Made by a program: the position numbers and the translations under genes | Shown: positions 1-8,410 of the stretch, in pieces | How positions within the stretch are numbered: the stretch's first letter is position 1 | Layout: every line of letters begins with the position of its first letter | Source: Phenylobacterium sp. Root1290 | Lineage (GTDB): Bacteria > Pseudomonadota > Alphaproteobacteria > Caulobacterales > Caulobacteraceae | Length of the DNA stretch: 64,000 bases | Assembly (NCBI RefSeq): GCF_001425305.1 | Contig: NZ_LMEE01000001.1 | Coordinates: forward strand, 849-64,848 | Direction of reading: 5' to 3' | The notes under the pieces: model-generated | Told to the model about the DNA's origin: nothing | The model's input: the letters and a program-made list of their open reading frames with translations, nothing else | Database searches by the model: none

Positions 1-349
1 AGCCCGAGAAGAAGATGGGCCAGCAAGGCGCGCACATCTGCGACGTGATCTTCGACAATGTCCGGGTGCCGGTGGAAAACCGCCTGGGCGCCGAGGGCGA
101 AGGCTTCAAGGTCGCCATGCAGGTGCTGGACCGCGGGCGGCTGCACATCTCGGCGGTCTGCATCGGCGTGGCCGAGCGTCTGCTGGCCGACTGCGTGGCC
201 TATGCGACCGAGCGCAAGCAGTTCGGGCAGGCGATCACCACGGCATCGAGCGGTTCTATCGCGACGTGCGCATCTTCCGGATCTACGAGGGCACCAGCCA
301 GATTCAGCAGGTGGTCATCGCCCGCGAAACCCTGAAGCGGGGCGGCTGA
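1..349 (+). pseudogene. Acyl-CoA dehydrogenase remnant (internal deletion, open at left edge)
   Basis: The reading from the left edge matches the middle of an acyl-CoA dehydrogenase, including the YATERKQFGQAI stretch that ends near base 235. It then jumps straight to the extreme C-terminal signature (RIYEGTSQIQQ, VIARETLK). The helical segment of roughly 80-100 residues that normally separates these two parts is missing. The two halves are also in different frames: the first runs on out of frame to 335, the second ends at TGA 347-349. The FAD-dependent C-terminal domain could not fold, so this is a decayed gene. The 5' part lies outside the window. Confidence 0.8.
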
Positions 350-496
350 TACGTCTCCGCGGGGGGCGACCAGATGTGGCTGGCGCTCCGCGCCAAGTTC
401 GCCCGCGAGTCCGATGGCGGGTTTCGGATCATCGACTGTCAGCTGGCCGAGCCCTAGGCGGCCCGCCCCGGTCGGTGAAACACGAGGCCTCGCAAA

Positions 497-524
497 TGGT
501 GGAGGAGACCGGAGTCGAACCGGA
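497..524 (-). other. tRNA-like 3' end (T-arm, acceptor strand and CCA only)
   Basis: On the minus strand this reads as a T-arm with loop TTCGACT (513-519) and stem strands 520-524 and 508-512 (four of five pairs form), then acceptor strand CTCCTCC, A73 and CCA. No matching GGAGGAG acceptor 5' strand, D-arm or anticodon arm is visible in the next 130 bases, so it is not a whole tRNA gene. It may be the 3' end of a tRNA or a tmRNA acceptor piece left as an attachment-site scar. Stretch 350-496 holds a short unidentified open frame (361-457) and nothing else I recognise. Confidence 0.5.
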
Positions 525-635
525 AGCCCTCTGACAGGCTCAGCTGAACTTGACGAACAACTGGTGGCCCCCGCCACCGTCCTCCACGGCTCCGCTCTAA
601 ACTCTAGGCTGAGCCTGGGCAAGACGGGACTAAGG

Positions 636-1370
636 CTAGGCGCTGACCGCGCGGGGGTCCGTCGTGCTGCTGAACTGGCGGTACTGGGCGGAGTTCTTGG
701 GTCTAAAGCTGCCCCGCTTGGGCAGGGACGTGATCTCCCACGCATAGACCTGGAAGATTGACGACTTAGGGTCGCTCGGAAACGGCGCGGTTCGACGACT
801 TTGCAGAGCATTGGGGAACTCAAAGTCCTGATAGCCTGCGAAGAGATTGCGGAGCATGGCGCGTCGCGCCTCCACCGTCGGCCCAAGCGTGGTCTGGTGC
901 AGGGCGTTGTTGTCATGACGAAGGAGCGGGCTCTTCACTCCCCGATTGTCGGTCGCCGCAAACGCCGGGTGCGCAAAGAACGTCTCGAGCTTTCTGCGCT
1001 TGCCGCCGAGGACGAAGATCGCTCGGATGCCCTGGCTGGCCAACATTTCGAGCCGAATGAGGTCCCAGAAGATCTTGTCCACCGGCGGCGTAGTCGCGCC
1101 GATCCATTTCGATTCTACGGCGACGACGACTTCGCGCTTTTCATTGATGACGACGAAATCCACCTCAGGGCGACGCCCGGCAGAGGTCTTCAGCGGCCCC
1201 AGCACGGGATGCTGATACTCGGCGAGCGTCCGCCCCCCGCTTGCGGCGTTGAGGATTTGGCCGATCGGATGGGCGAGGTACTTTTCGCTAAAGAGCGCGG
1301 TGCGATCGCACGCCGCTTCGAAATTGAGCCAGGCCCCAACGCCTCCTGTCAGTCGCTTCGCATAGTCCAT
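636..1370 (-). CDS. PD-(D/E)XK nuclease-like hypothetical protein
   Basis: This 244-residue protein has a textbook PD-(D/E)XK core: PEVDFVV with D71, then, after a strand and turn, VAVESKW with E86 and K88. That is the metal-binding and catalytic arrangement of restriction-endonuclease-fold enzymes. The rest has no motif I recognise, and there is no membrane segment or signal peptide, so it should be cytoplasmic. The ATG at 1370 follows a G-rich ribosome site (AAGGGGGGCGGG). It stands alone between a tRNA-like scar and a secreted-type nuclease. A DNA-cleaving role in defence or in a mobile element is an inference from the fold only. Confidence 0.6.
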   Translation of the reverse strand: MDYAKRLTGGVGAWLNFEAACDRTALFSEKYLAHPIGQILNAASGGRTLAEYQHPVLGPLKTSAGRRPEVDFVVINEKREVVVAVESKWIGATTPPVDKIFWDLIRLEMLASQGIRAIFVLGGKRRKLETFFAHPAFAATDNRGVKSPLLRHDNNALHQTTLGPTVEARRAMLRNLFAGYQDFEFPNALQSRRTAPFPSDPKSSIFQVYAWEITSLPKRGSFRPKNSAQYRQFSSTTDPRAVSA

Positions 1371-1405
1371 CCCGCCCCCCTTACGCTAGCTGGAGTCCGC
1401 CAGCT

Positions 1406-2014
1406 CTAGCCGCCGCTCCGGCGCCAATCCTCTGGTCGACTGAAGCTTCCCTGCCAGACCCCGGCCTTGTCCCGCCGCGCGCGCAGCTCATCGGGGAGAT
1501 AAGCTCCCCTGCTGTAGCGCGTGTAGTCGAGCGCGTGTCCCTCGCGAACCAGGCGCGCGCCGAGGTCCTCCCCATCGGCCGAGCACTGGGCCACCGTCCG
1601 CCCATATTGGTCGACGTCACGCTCCTGGCAGGTCAGGGTGCGGCCGGAGACCAATGACGATAGAGCCCAGGTCGCCTTTTCCCCGCAGCCATAGAGGTCG
1701 CCCGCCGCGTCTTCACAGCTCTGATCGCGCTCCGGCGCATCGACGCCCCACAACCGAACCCGCTCGCCCCCAACGTACAGGGTGTCGCCATCGATGACCC
1801 GGGCGGCCCCCGCCGGCCCGGCGTTCGCCGATGGCGGCGCGCCCGCATCGGCGATCACAAAGCCTATCGCTGCGCCCACCAGTACGGCGAAACCCAACAG
1901 GCCGAGCGGCAGGCCAGAGCGGCGGCGTCTCGACGACCTTGGCGACGAGATCGCTGCGAACCAACCTCGACGTCTGTGCATGCGAGGGTCTAGCGAGGTG
2001 GTCTTGCGGCGCAT
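1406..2014 (-). CDS. Membrane-anchored thermonuclease (SNase family)
   Basis: This 202-residue protein has a basic cytoplasmic N-terminus (1-34), one hydrophobic anchor or uncleaved signal (about 35-55), and a staphylococcal-nuclease-like domain from about 70 to 185. The family landmarks are present: VIDGDT (D75, D77, calcium ligands), RLWGVDAPE (R87, E95) and YGRTVA (R139), the equivalents of the catalytic Arg-Glu-Arg set. The family hydrolyses DNA and RNA in the cell envelope or outside the cell. A close paralogue of the same length lies at 17509-18117. The start has only a weak ribosome site; an internal ATG at 1981 is possible but would remove just the basic leader. Confidence 0.85.
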   Translation of the reverse strand: MRRKTTSLDPRMHRRRGWFAAISSPRSSRRRRSGLPLGLLGFAVLVGAAIGFVIADAGAPPSANAGPAGAARVIDGDTLYVGGERVRLWGVDAPERDQSCEDAAGDLYGCGEKATWALSSLVSGRTLTCQERDVDQYGRTVAQCSADGEDLGARLVREGHALDYTRYSRGAYLPDELRARRDKAGVWQGSFSRPEDWRRSGG

Positions 2015-2081
2015 GGCAGTCTCAGGAAGGTGGGAGCGTCACAGTACGCGCCCAGCGAGCGGCGGCCAAACCGTCCCGGCC

Positions 2082-2870
2082 CTATGGCGAAGCGGCGTCG
2101 CCACGCAGATAGGCGGTCGGACTGACGCCGATGGTCGTGCGGAAGGCAAAGGCGAAGGCTGACGACGACGCGTATCCGAGTTCCAGCGCGATCTGGGTGA
2201 TGTCCATGTCGCCCCCGAGCATCTCGATGGACCGAAAGAGCCGCATGCGCCGCCGCCACGAGCGCAAACTCATACCGAGGTCCGCCTCGAATCGCCGCGT
2301 GAGCGTGCGGGCGGATATCCCGAGTTGCTGGCTCCACTGTTCAGCGGAACGCGCGTCCGTCGGGTCGGCATAGAGCGCTTCGCACAGTTCCGTCAGCCTG
2401 GCCGAACGCGGCCAAGGCAAGGCTGCCGGCAGGGGACGTGCTCGGCGCAGCTGGTCGAGGATCAGATCCGTGACACGCCCCCGGTAGGCGACATCGTCAT
2501 CGCCCTGCTGCAGGACGGCGGCCTCCGCGATCAGGGCGCGCAGCAACGGCGCGACGCTGAACACCGCAGATTCGTCGGGCAGATCGCCGGTCACGTCGGT
2601 GGTGATCCAAAGACTTCGAAACTCCGCTCCCATGAGCGAGCCAACACGATGGCTCACGCCTGCCGGCAACCAGGCCGCCTGCCGCGGGGAAATGATGAAG
2701 GACCGGCCGGGGATCGCCACCGAAAGCACACCGGAGATCGCGTAGGCCACCTGTCCCCACTGATGCTCGTGTTCCGGAAAGTAGGTTCGCGGCGTCAGGG
2801 ACTCCACCCGCACCGAGAGCGGCGCGGGCGCTTCAATGTCGTGGGGAACTGGAATTGCACTCCAGGTCAT
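2082..2870 (-). CDS. AraC-family transcriptional regulator
   Basis: This 262-residue protein has an N-terminal cupin-like sensor domain (HEHQWGQVAY, then the PRQAAWLPAGVSHRV stretch) and a C-terminal pair of AraC helix-turn-helix motifs, the second in ITQIALELGYASSSAFAFAF. I start it at ATG 2870 because GGAGG lies six bases upstream; the longer reading from 2975 would begin with low-complexity sequence. It is divergent from the MFS exporter at 3057, with a 186-base shared promoter region, so the likely target is that transporter. The effector is unknown. Confidence 0.88.
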   Translation of the reverse strand: MTWSAIPVPHDIEAPAPLSVRVESLTPRTYFPEHEHQWGQVAYAISGVLSVAIPGRSFIISPRQAAWLPAGVSHRVGSLMGAEFRSLWITTDVTGDLPDESAVFSVAPLLRALIAEAAVLQQGDDDVAYRGRVTDLILDQLRRARPLPAALPWPRSARLTELCEALYADPTDARSAEQWSQQLGISARTLTRRFEADLGMSLRSWRRRMRLFRSIEMLGGDMDITQIALELGYASSSAFAFAFRTTIGVSPTAYLRGDAASP

Positions 2871-3056
2871 GCTCGCCTCCGTATTGTCCGATGATCTACA
2901 AGATGTGTCGTCTGGTCGAAAGGCGGACAGACCGTGGCCGGATATAGCGGGGACACGCGCGCTAAGCGCCAGCACCGCCCGGCGCCGATCGACGCATGCG
3001 TGGGCGCCCTTTCCCGAGCGCTACGGTTTGCGCGCAAGCTAAAGGCCAAGTCTACG

Positions 3057-4289
3057 ATGCCTCACGACGCCGCCGCGCCTCTGGGACAGCACGCTCAAAG
3101 TCTGACTGATCGACGGGTTCAACGGGGAAACATCGCCCGGCTCACCATAGCGAGCGCTCTGGCGGGCGCGAACTCGACTGTCATCTACGCCACCGGCGCG
3201 ATCATCGGAGCGATGTTGGCGCCGGATAAGGCCCTGGCGACCCTCCCCATCTCGGTGTTCGTCGTCGGCATGGCGGCCTGCATCCTGCCCACCGGAGCAA
3301 TCGCTCGCCGCCATGGTCGACGTGCGGCGTTCCTGGCCGGAACAGCCTGCGGCATCCTCACGGGCCTGCTCGCGACGCTCGCTGTCGTCATCGACTCGTT
3401 TTGGGTCTTCTGCCTCGCGACCTTCTTCGGGGGCGCCTACGCAGCTGTGGTCGCCTCCTTCCGCTTCGCCGCCGCCGACTGCGTTGAGCCCCTGTGGCGA
3501 CCGCGAGCGCTATCGATCGTGATGGCGGGCGGGGTGGCGGCGGGCGTCGTCGGGCCTCAGCTCGTCACCCACACGATGGACCTCTGGCCGTCGCACATGT
3601 TCGCAGCGACCTTCATCGCCCAGGCCGCGGTCGCCGTCCTATCGGGCATGGTCGTCGCCGGGGTGCGCCTGCCGCCGCCGACGACGGACGAACAATCGGG
3701 CGGACGCCCGCTCCTTGTGATCCTGCGGCAGCGAATTTTCCTCATCGCGGTTATCTGCGGCGCCGCCTCATACATGCTGATGAACTTCCTCATGACCGCC
3801 GCCCCGCTGGCGATGCGGATGTGCGGGCACTCCCAGGAGTCGGCGAACCTCGGACTGCAATGGCACGTCATCGCAATGTTCGCGCCAAGCTTCTTCACCG
3901 GCCGGCTGATCACCAGGTTCGGCGCCGGACGTGTCGTCGCCGCGGGCCTTCTGCTCACAGGCCTGTCTGCTGCGATCGGTCTCGCTGGCGTGGACATCCC
4001 GCACTTCTGGCTGATGCTCATTCTCCTGGGCCTCGGATGGAACTTCGGCTTTGTGGGCGCCTCGGCGATGGTGCTCGAGTGCCATCGCCCTGAAGAGAAG
4101 ACCCGTGTTCAGGCGCTGAACGACTTCATCGTGTTCGGCACCATGGCGATTGGCTCGTTCTCCTCCGGGGGCCTGCTGAGCTCCCATGGATGGCAGGTCG
4201 TCCTCGGGGTTTCATTTGCCCCCCTGCTCCTCGCCATCGTCGCCCTGGCCCTGGCCGCGCGCCGGCCCGCCAAGGCGCTCGCAGGCTGA
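3057..4289 (+). CDS. MFS transporter
   Basis: This 410-residue integral membrane protein has about 12 hydrophobic segments and the loop 2-3 signature GAIARRHGRRAAF, typical of the major facilitator superfamily. Proton-driven drug or metabolite efflux is the usual role in this branch. The start chosen is ATG 3057 (MPHDAAAPL); upstream in-frame sequence lies in the divergent promoter. The neighbouring, divergently oriented AraC regulator probably controls it. The substrate cannot be read from the sequence. Confidence 0.85.
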   Translation: MPHDAAAPLGQHAQSLTDRRVQRGNIARLTIASALAGANSTVIYATGAIIGAMLAPDKALATLPISVFVVGMAACILPTGAIARRHGRRAAFLAGTACGILTGLLATLAVVIDSFWVFCLATFFGGAYAAVVASFRFAAADCVEPLWRPRALSIVMAGGVAAGVVGPQLVTHTMDLWPSHMFAATFIAQAAVAVLSGMVVAGVRLPPPTTDEQSGGRPLLVILRQRIFLIAVICGAASYMLMNFLMTAAPLAMRMCGHSQESANLGLQWHVIAMFAPSFFTGRLITRFGAGRVVAAGLLLTGLSAAIGLAGVDIPHFWLMLILLGLGWNFGFVGASAMVLECHRPEEKTRVQALNDFIVFGTMAIGSFSSGGLLSSHGWQVVLGVSFAPLLLAIVALALAARRPAKALAG

Positions 4290-4482
4290 GGCCATGGCCA
4301 GTCGCGCACGCCCGCCGCCTCGCGTCCCGTCAGCCCGGAACCGCGCCGTGCAGTAGCTAGACAGCCTAGGGCCTGTTGAGATCGGTGAATGAACCTCGCG
4401 TCCATCGGGCGCGCGGATGATCCTCCTGTGCGATCTCGCCTTCAACGCCTTCCAGATCAACGTCACGTCGCCGCTGCTTGCG

Positions 4483-4504
4483 ATACGGACCACACGGTCC
4501 ATAT
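4483..4504. promoter_or_regulatory. Palindromic operator upstream of TetR gene
   Basis: Two 9-base arms, ATACGGACC and GGTCCATAT, face each other across ACAC, with 8 of 9 positions complementary. The core GGACC-N4-GGTCC recurs as GAACC-N4-GGTCC at 5160-5181, just upstream of the next gene, which suggests one regulator for both. It sits 39 bases before the TetR start, as expected for autoregulation. The rest of 4290-4543 shows nothing else. Confidence 0.6.
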
Positions 4505-4543
4505 AGACCTGCAGTCTTTTGATCCCCTGCATGGGAGAGGCGA

Positions 4544-5122
4544 ATGGCGAGGCCGCAGGAATTCTCGACGCCCGACGCGCTTCGGGCGGCAATGCATTTG
4601 TTTTGGCGGCGGGGCTTCGAGGCGACGTCCATGACCGACTTGCTCAATGCGACGGGGCTCAGCAAGAGCAGCCTTTATGCGACCTTTGGCGGAAAGCGGG
4701 AGCTGTTCCTGGCCGCCCTGGACGCCTACCGCGAGGAACAGGGCGCCATTTTTCGCGAAACCCTCGCCTCGGGCGACGCACGCACCTCACTCGAGACGTA
4801 CTTCCGCCGGATCGTCGCCACCGAACGCGAACCCGAATACGCCTTCGGCTGCATGAGCGTCTGCCAGTTGGTCGAGATGTCACCCCGCGACCCAGAGGTC
4901 CAACAGCGTCTGCTGGCCGACATGGACGCGGGCGCCCAACAGCTCGCTGAAATCATCGCCAAGGGGCAGAACGAGGGTTCTGTGCGCAGCAAGCGTGCGC
5001 CGCTCGAACTCGCCCAACTACTGTCTGTCGCCTTTGCAGGCCTGCAGGTGCTGGTCCGAGCGGGGGCCGACCGGCGCAGGCTCGACAGCGCCGTGACCGC
5101 ATTGCTCGCCAATCTCGACTGA
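4544..5122 (+). CDS. TetR/AcrR-family transcriptional repressor
   Basis: This 192-residue protein has a classic N-terminal TetR helix-turn-helix (ATSMTDLLNATGLSKSSLYATF, about residues 27-48) and a helical ligand-binding domain resembling the C-terminal domain of the YcdC/Rut-like group. GGGAGAGGCGA precedes the ATG. A palindrome overlapping its promoter and a related palindrome before the downstream metallo-hydrolase gene indicate that it represses both itself and that gene. The inducer is unknown. Confidence 0.9.
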   Translation: MARPQEFSTPDALRAAMHLFWRRGFEATSMTDLLNATGLSKSSLYATFGGKRELFLAALDAYREEQGAIFRETLASGDARTSLETYFRRIVATEREPEYAFGCMSVCQLVEMSPRDPEVQQRLLADMDAGAQQLAEIIAKGQNEGSVRSKRAPLELAQLLSVAFAGLQVLVRAGADRRRLDSAVTALLANLD

Positions 5123-5159
5123 TCACAGAAGACGCTTGTCTCTCCGCTTACGCCGGGTA

Positions 5160-5181
5160 TTGTGAACCGATCGGTCCACAA
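5160..5181. promoter_or_regulatory. Palindromic operator upstream of MBL-SnoaL fusion gene
   Basis: Arms TTGTGAACC and GGTCCACAA flank GATC; including the centre, 10 of 11 arm positions are complementary. The core matches the palindrome at 4483-4504 (GRACC-N4-GGTCC). It ends 22 bases before the ATG at 5204, where a bound repressor would block the promoter. The pairing with the adjacent TetR gene is an inference from the shared motif. Confidence 0.6.
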
Positions 5182-5203
5182 CGCTCGACTAAGGCGATCA
5201 GTC

Positions 5204-6547
5204 ATGAATTTCAGAAATCTTCGAAACCTTGCGCTGGGCGCTGCGGCCCTCACAGCCGCCTTTGCCACGAGTGTGCAAGCCGCGCCGAATAGTGAGACCG
5301 TGGTGTTCCAACAGGTCCGTGGCCCAACCATCAAGCTGACCTATGCGGGCACGACCTTTCTGGTGGATCCGCTGCTCGGCAGGAAGGACGCCTATCCCGG
5401 ATTTGAAGGCACCCTGAACAGCGATCGCCGCTGGCCGCTGGTCGACCTGCCGTTTCCTGTGGCTGAGGTCCTCAAGGCCGATGCGGTGATCGTCACGCAC
5501 ACCCATCTCGACCACTGGGACGACGCCGCCCGCGCGGCCCTCCCGAAGGGCGTTCCAATCTTCGTCCAGAACGACGCTGATGCGGCGACGATCCGCAAAG
5601 ATGGATTCGCCGACGTCCGCGTCCTGACTGAAAACACCGTCTTCAAGGGCACCCGCCTGCACAAGACAGGCGGCCAGCACGGCACTGACCAGCTCATGTC
5701 GAGCCCCGCCGGCCCGCTGCTGGGACAGGTGATGGGGGTGGTGTTCGAGCGTCCCGGCAGCGCCACCGTCTATGTCGCCGGCGACACGGTCTGGCACGCA
5801 AAGGTCACTGAGGCGGTCACCACCTACCAGCCCGACGTGATCATCCTCAACACGGCTTATGCCCGCGTCACTGGCTTCGACGGCTCCATCATCATGGGGA
5901 AGGAAGATCTGCGCCGGGCCTATGATCTGGCCCCCGGAGCGAAGATCATCGGGACCCATATGGACACGGTGAACCATGCCGCTCAGACCCGCAGCGACCT
6001 GCGGGAGTACATTGCGGCGAGCCAAATGGATCCCCAGCGCGTCCTCGTACCTGCGGACGGCGAGACCTACAGGTTCGCGGATGGCCACCAGACCGCGCCG
6101 ACGGCGGTCGCCCACAAGGCGCAGACTTCGGCGGAAGAGAACAAGGCGATCGTGCGTGAGTTCTTCGCTGCTGTGGAACGCCAGGACTTCGAGGCTATCG
6201 CGTCGCTGACCCATAAGGAGTTCATGTTCTATCCGCAGCTCAATCAGCCGATCCGTGGCGCGGCCGCCTTCTTCGAAAGCGAGAAGCCTGGCTTTGCGGC
6301 CTTCAAGGGGTTCAAGTTCCCCGTCGAGCGGATCGTAGCCGAGAATGACCAAGTGGCGGCCTACATCATGTTCGATGGCGTACAGAGCTCGCCCCTGCCT
6401 GGGCTGCCGAACGTCGGCGCCCGACTGCACAATTCCATGCTGATGCTGCTGCGCCTCTCGGACGGAAAGATCATCGAGATGCGTCCCCACTACGATCGCG
6501 AAGAGAACCGGCGCCAACTCCTCGGCAAGCCGCCAGAAAAGCACTGA
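5204..6547 (+). CDS. Secreted metallo-beta-lactamase-fold hydrolase fused to a SnoaL-like domain
   Basis: This 447-residue protein starts with a Sec signal peptide (1-26, cleavage near VQA-AP). The MBL domain (about 30-300) carries the metal motif HTHLDH (H99, H101, D103, H104) and a later GDTVW strand. A separate NTF2/SnoaL-like domain runs from about 308 (SAEENKAIVREFF) to the end. UlaG-like MBL proteins of this sort cleave lactones, phosphoesters or similar bonds, probably here in the periplasm. The start at 5204 is chosen because the signal peptide begins there. A homologous pair exists as two separate genes at 32697-33957. Substrate unknown. Confidence 0.8.
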   Translation: MNFRNLRNLALGAAALTAAFATSVQAAPNSETVVFQQVRGPTIKLTYAGTTFLVDPLLGRKDAYPGFEGTLNSDRRWPLVDLPFPVAEVLKADAVIVTHTHLDHWDDAARAALPKGVPIFVQNDADAATIRKDGFADVRVLTENTVFKGTRLHKTGGQHGTDQLMSSPAGPLLGQVMGVVFERPGSATVYVAGDTVWHAKVTEAVTTYQPDVIILNTAYARVTGFDGSIIMGKEDLRRAYDLAPGAKIIGTHMDTVNHAAQTRSDLREYIAASQMDPQRVLVPADGETYRFADGHQTAPTAVAHKAQTSAEENKAIVREFFAAVERQDFEAIASLTHKEFMFYPQLNQPIRGAAAFFESEKPGFAAFKGFKFPVERIVAENDQVAAYIMFDGVQSSPLPGLPNVGARLHNSMLMLLRLSDGKIIEMRPHYDREENRRQLLGKPPEKH

Positions 6548-6736
6548 GCCCTCGCCCAACGGCAAGCCGGTCCCCCGCGTCCCCCCCGTACAACCTGCGG
6601 GCCGGGACGCGGGATGAGCGGATCGACGCCGGCCGGAAAGCTCGCGCTCTAGGTCGTAGCGCCGATATAGGGATATCCAGTAGGGGCGAACCCTTGTGCA
6701 GGTCTGACTTCGGAGGCGGCCTTGGAAGGCGAAACG

Positions 6737-6853
6737 CTTCCTCACGACCAGTGGGAGCGGGTCAAGCCGCTTCCCGGAGGTCTCAAGTGCAAGAGACGCC
6801 CACGGAGCAACCGGCAGCGGTTCACCGACGCCCTGTTGTGGACGCCCGATTGA
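6737..6853 (+). pseudogene. IS5-family transposase N-terminal fragment
   Basis: A 38-codon open stretch ending in TGA reads LPHDQWERVKPLPGG, then about a dozen residues, then RFTDALLWTPD. This matches the start of IS5/IS427-type transposases, which typically read as DxQWxxIxPLLP followed by N-R-x-F-V-D-A-V-L-W. No start codon, no DDE residues and no terminal inverted repeats are visible, so it is a short relic. Confidence 0.5.
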
Positions 6854-7225
6854 GGGCGCGTTGGAGCGGCCTGGCCGGCGGGAGCTCAAATGCGCCACAA
6901 GCGGAAGTCGGCTTCCAACTGGAAAGCGGACTCAGTTGGCCCCTGCAGTGCGGCGGAAGACGGAAGTATTTGCCCGCGAGAATCCAACTCGTTCGAACAA
7001 ACCGTGAGCAACTTCACGCGTCGGATTTGAAGTCAGGCTGATGGGAACGTCGCCGTACGACCGAGCTCTATCAAGAGCAGCTTCCATCAGTCGCCGCCGC
7101 CTGAAGCTTGGCTCATGAGCCCATGCCGCGCCACCCCGACGATGATCGGTGCTGAGTCAGCTCGGCGCCAGCTGCGGACATTGGCTCCCAGCCGCAGAGC
7201 GGACATCCCAGAGGTCCGCTTCCAG

Positions 7226-7259
7226 GAACCACGCTCTCGACCGCTTCCGACCCGTTGCG
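7226..7259. repeat. Dispersed intergenic repeat, copy A (approximate limits)
   Basis: The segment GACCGCTTCCGACCC followed by GTTGCGGACATTC is very similar to a copy near 18239-18269 (about 26 of 32 positions alike). Shorter GCGGACAT pieces lie just upstream in the same gap. Function unknown. Confidence 0.4.
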
Positions 7260-7378
7260 GACATTCTGGATGTCTGTTCCCAGCCGATGAGGCGCAAAGG
7301 TCTGGCCCCAGGCGTGGAAGCGGCTTCTGCTTTCAGATCACCTCTGAGTGGTGCGCAGCCCTACTCAGCGAGTCCGTC

Positions 7379-8395
7379 TTAGACACGCAGTAGCGTTTTG
7401 ATCGCGCGGCGCTCGTCCATGGCCCGATAACCCTCGGCCACGTCCCCGATAGGCAGGCTTAGATCAAAGACCTTGCCCGGATTGATCTTCCGGCTCAGCA
7501 CAAGATCCATCAGGTGCGGCAAGAAACGGCGCACTGGCGCCGGGCCGCCCAGCAGGTTCTTCTGGGCGTAGAATAGAAACTCCCCGCCAAGCTCGACGCC
7601 ATGAGGCACGCCGACGAAGCCGACCGAGCCGCCCGGCCGGGCGCAGTCAATCGCCTGATGCATGGCCTCATTGGTGCCGACGCATTCGAGCACCGAATCT
7701 GCGCCCACCCCCTGCGTTAGCTGCTTGATGCTGGCTACGCCGTCCGCGCCGCGCTCGGAAACGATGTCCGTCGCACCGTATTGGAGCGCCAGGTCTTGCC
7801 GGCTCCTATGGCGGCTCATGGCGATAATCCGATCAGCGCCCATCTGCTTGGCCGCCAGCACACCCATCAGCCCGACAGCGCCATCACCTACGACCGCCAC
7901 CGTTGAGCCCGGCTGCACCCTTGCAGCGTCGGCGGCGTACCAGCCGGTCCCCAGCACATCCGACGCGGCGAGCAGGCTTGGGATCAGATCGTCATCGGGC
8001 ATGACTTCCGTCGCGACCAGGCTTCCGTCCGCCAGCGGCACACGGGCATACGGCGCCTGGGCGCCCGACATGAATTCGCGCTGTTCACAGGAGGATTGGA
8101 AGCCGAAGCGGCAATGCGGGCAGGTGTTGTCTGAGAGCGCGAAGGAGCCGACCACGAACTGGCCGGGCCGCACGGTCTTCACTGCGTCACCAACCTCAAC
8201 GACAACGCCGCAATATTCGTGGCCCATGTGCATTGGGCCGTTGAGCGGCTGCAGGCCGCGATAGGGCCAGAGGTCCGAACCGCAGATGCAGGTGGCCGCT
8301 AGCTTGATGATGGCGTCGGTAGGCTTGAGGATCTTCGGCTCAGCGACCTCCTCGAAGCGGACGTCCCCGGGAGAGTGTAGGACAGTGGCGAGCAT
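7379..8395 (-). CDS. Zinc-dependent medium-chain alcohol dehydrogenase
   Basis: This 338-residue protein has the MDR fold: catalytic zinc residues C38 (CICGSD) and H59-E60 (GHE), and an NAD(P)-binding motif GDGAVGLMG in the second half. The lobe normally holding the structural zinc reads CPHCRFGFQSSC, so the third cysteine is replaced by glycine, as in one common subfamily. It oxidises alcohols or reduces aldehydes with NAD(P). I start it at ATG 8395 with GGAGG upstream rather than the TTG at 8410, which overlaps that ribosome site. It follows four co-oriented genes in a probable operon. Confidence 0.88.
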   Translation of the reverse strand: MLATVLHSPGDVRFEEVAEPKILKPTDAIIKLAATCICGSDLWPYRGLQPLNGPMHMGHEYCGVVVEVGDAVKTVRPGQFVVGSFALSDNTCPHCRFGFQSSCEQREFMSGAQAPYARVPLADGSLVATEVMPDDDLIPSLLAASDVLGTGWYAADAARVQPGSTVAVVGDGAVGLMGVLAAKQMGADRIIAMSRHRSRQDLALQYGATDIVSERGADGVASIKQLTQGVGADSVLECVGTNEAMHQAIDCARPGGSVGFVGVPHGVELGGEFLFYAQKNLLGGPAPVRRFLPHLMDLVLSRKINPGKVFDLSLPIGDVAEGYRAMDERRAIKTLLRV

Positions 8396-8410
8396 AAGGT
8401 TTGCCTCCAA

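Larger units (their letters stand above)
6548..7378. other. Gene-free stretch with transposase debris and repeats
   Basis: This 830-base stretch has no intact gene. It contains an IS5-type transposase fragment (6737-6853) and, from about 7150 to 7290, several short GCGGACAT-containing repeats. I see no promoter or hairpin that I would defend in the remainder. It probably marks an old insertion and deletion site. Confidence 0.5.

Noticed and set aside
361..457. Short open frame ending at 457 after the acyl-CoA dehydrogenase remnant
   Set aside because: About 30 codons, no start and no match I could name; not enough to call a gene.
5198..6898. Long minus-strand open frame of 566 codons
   Set aside because: It lies antisense to the MBL-SnoaL gene, which has a signal peptide, metal motif and family matches. 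The long frame is a by-product of high GC.
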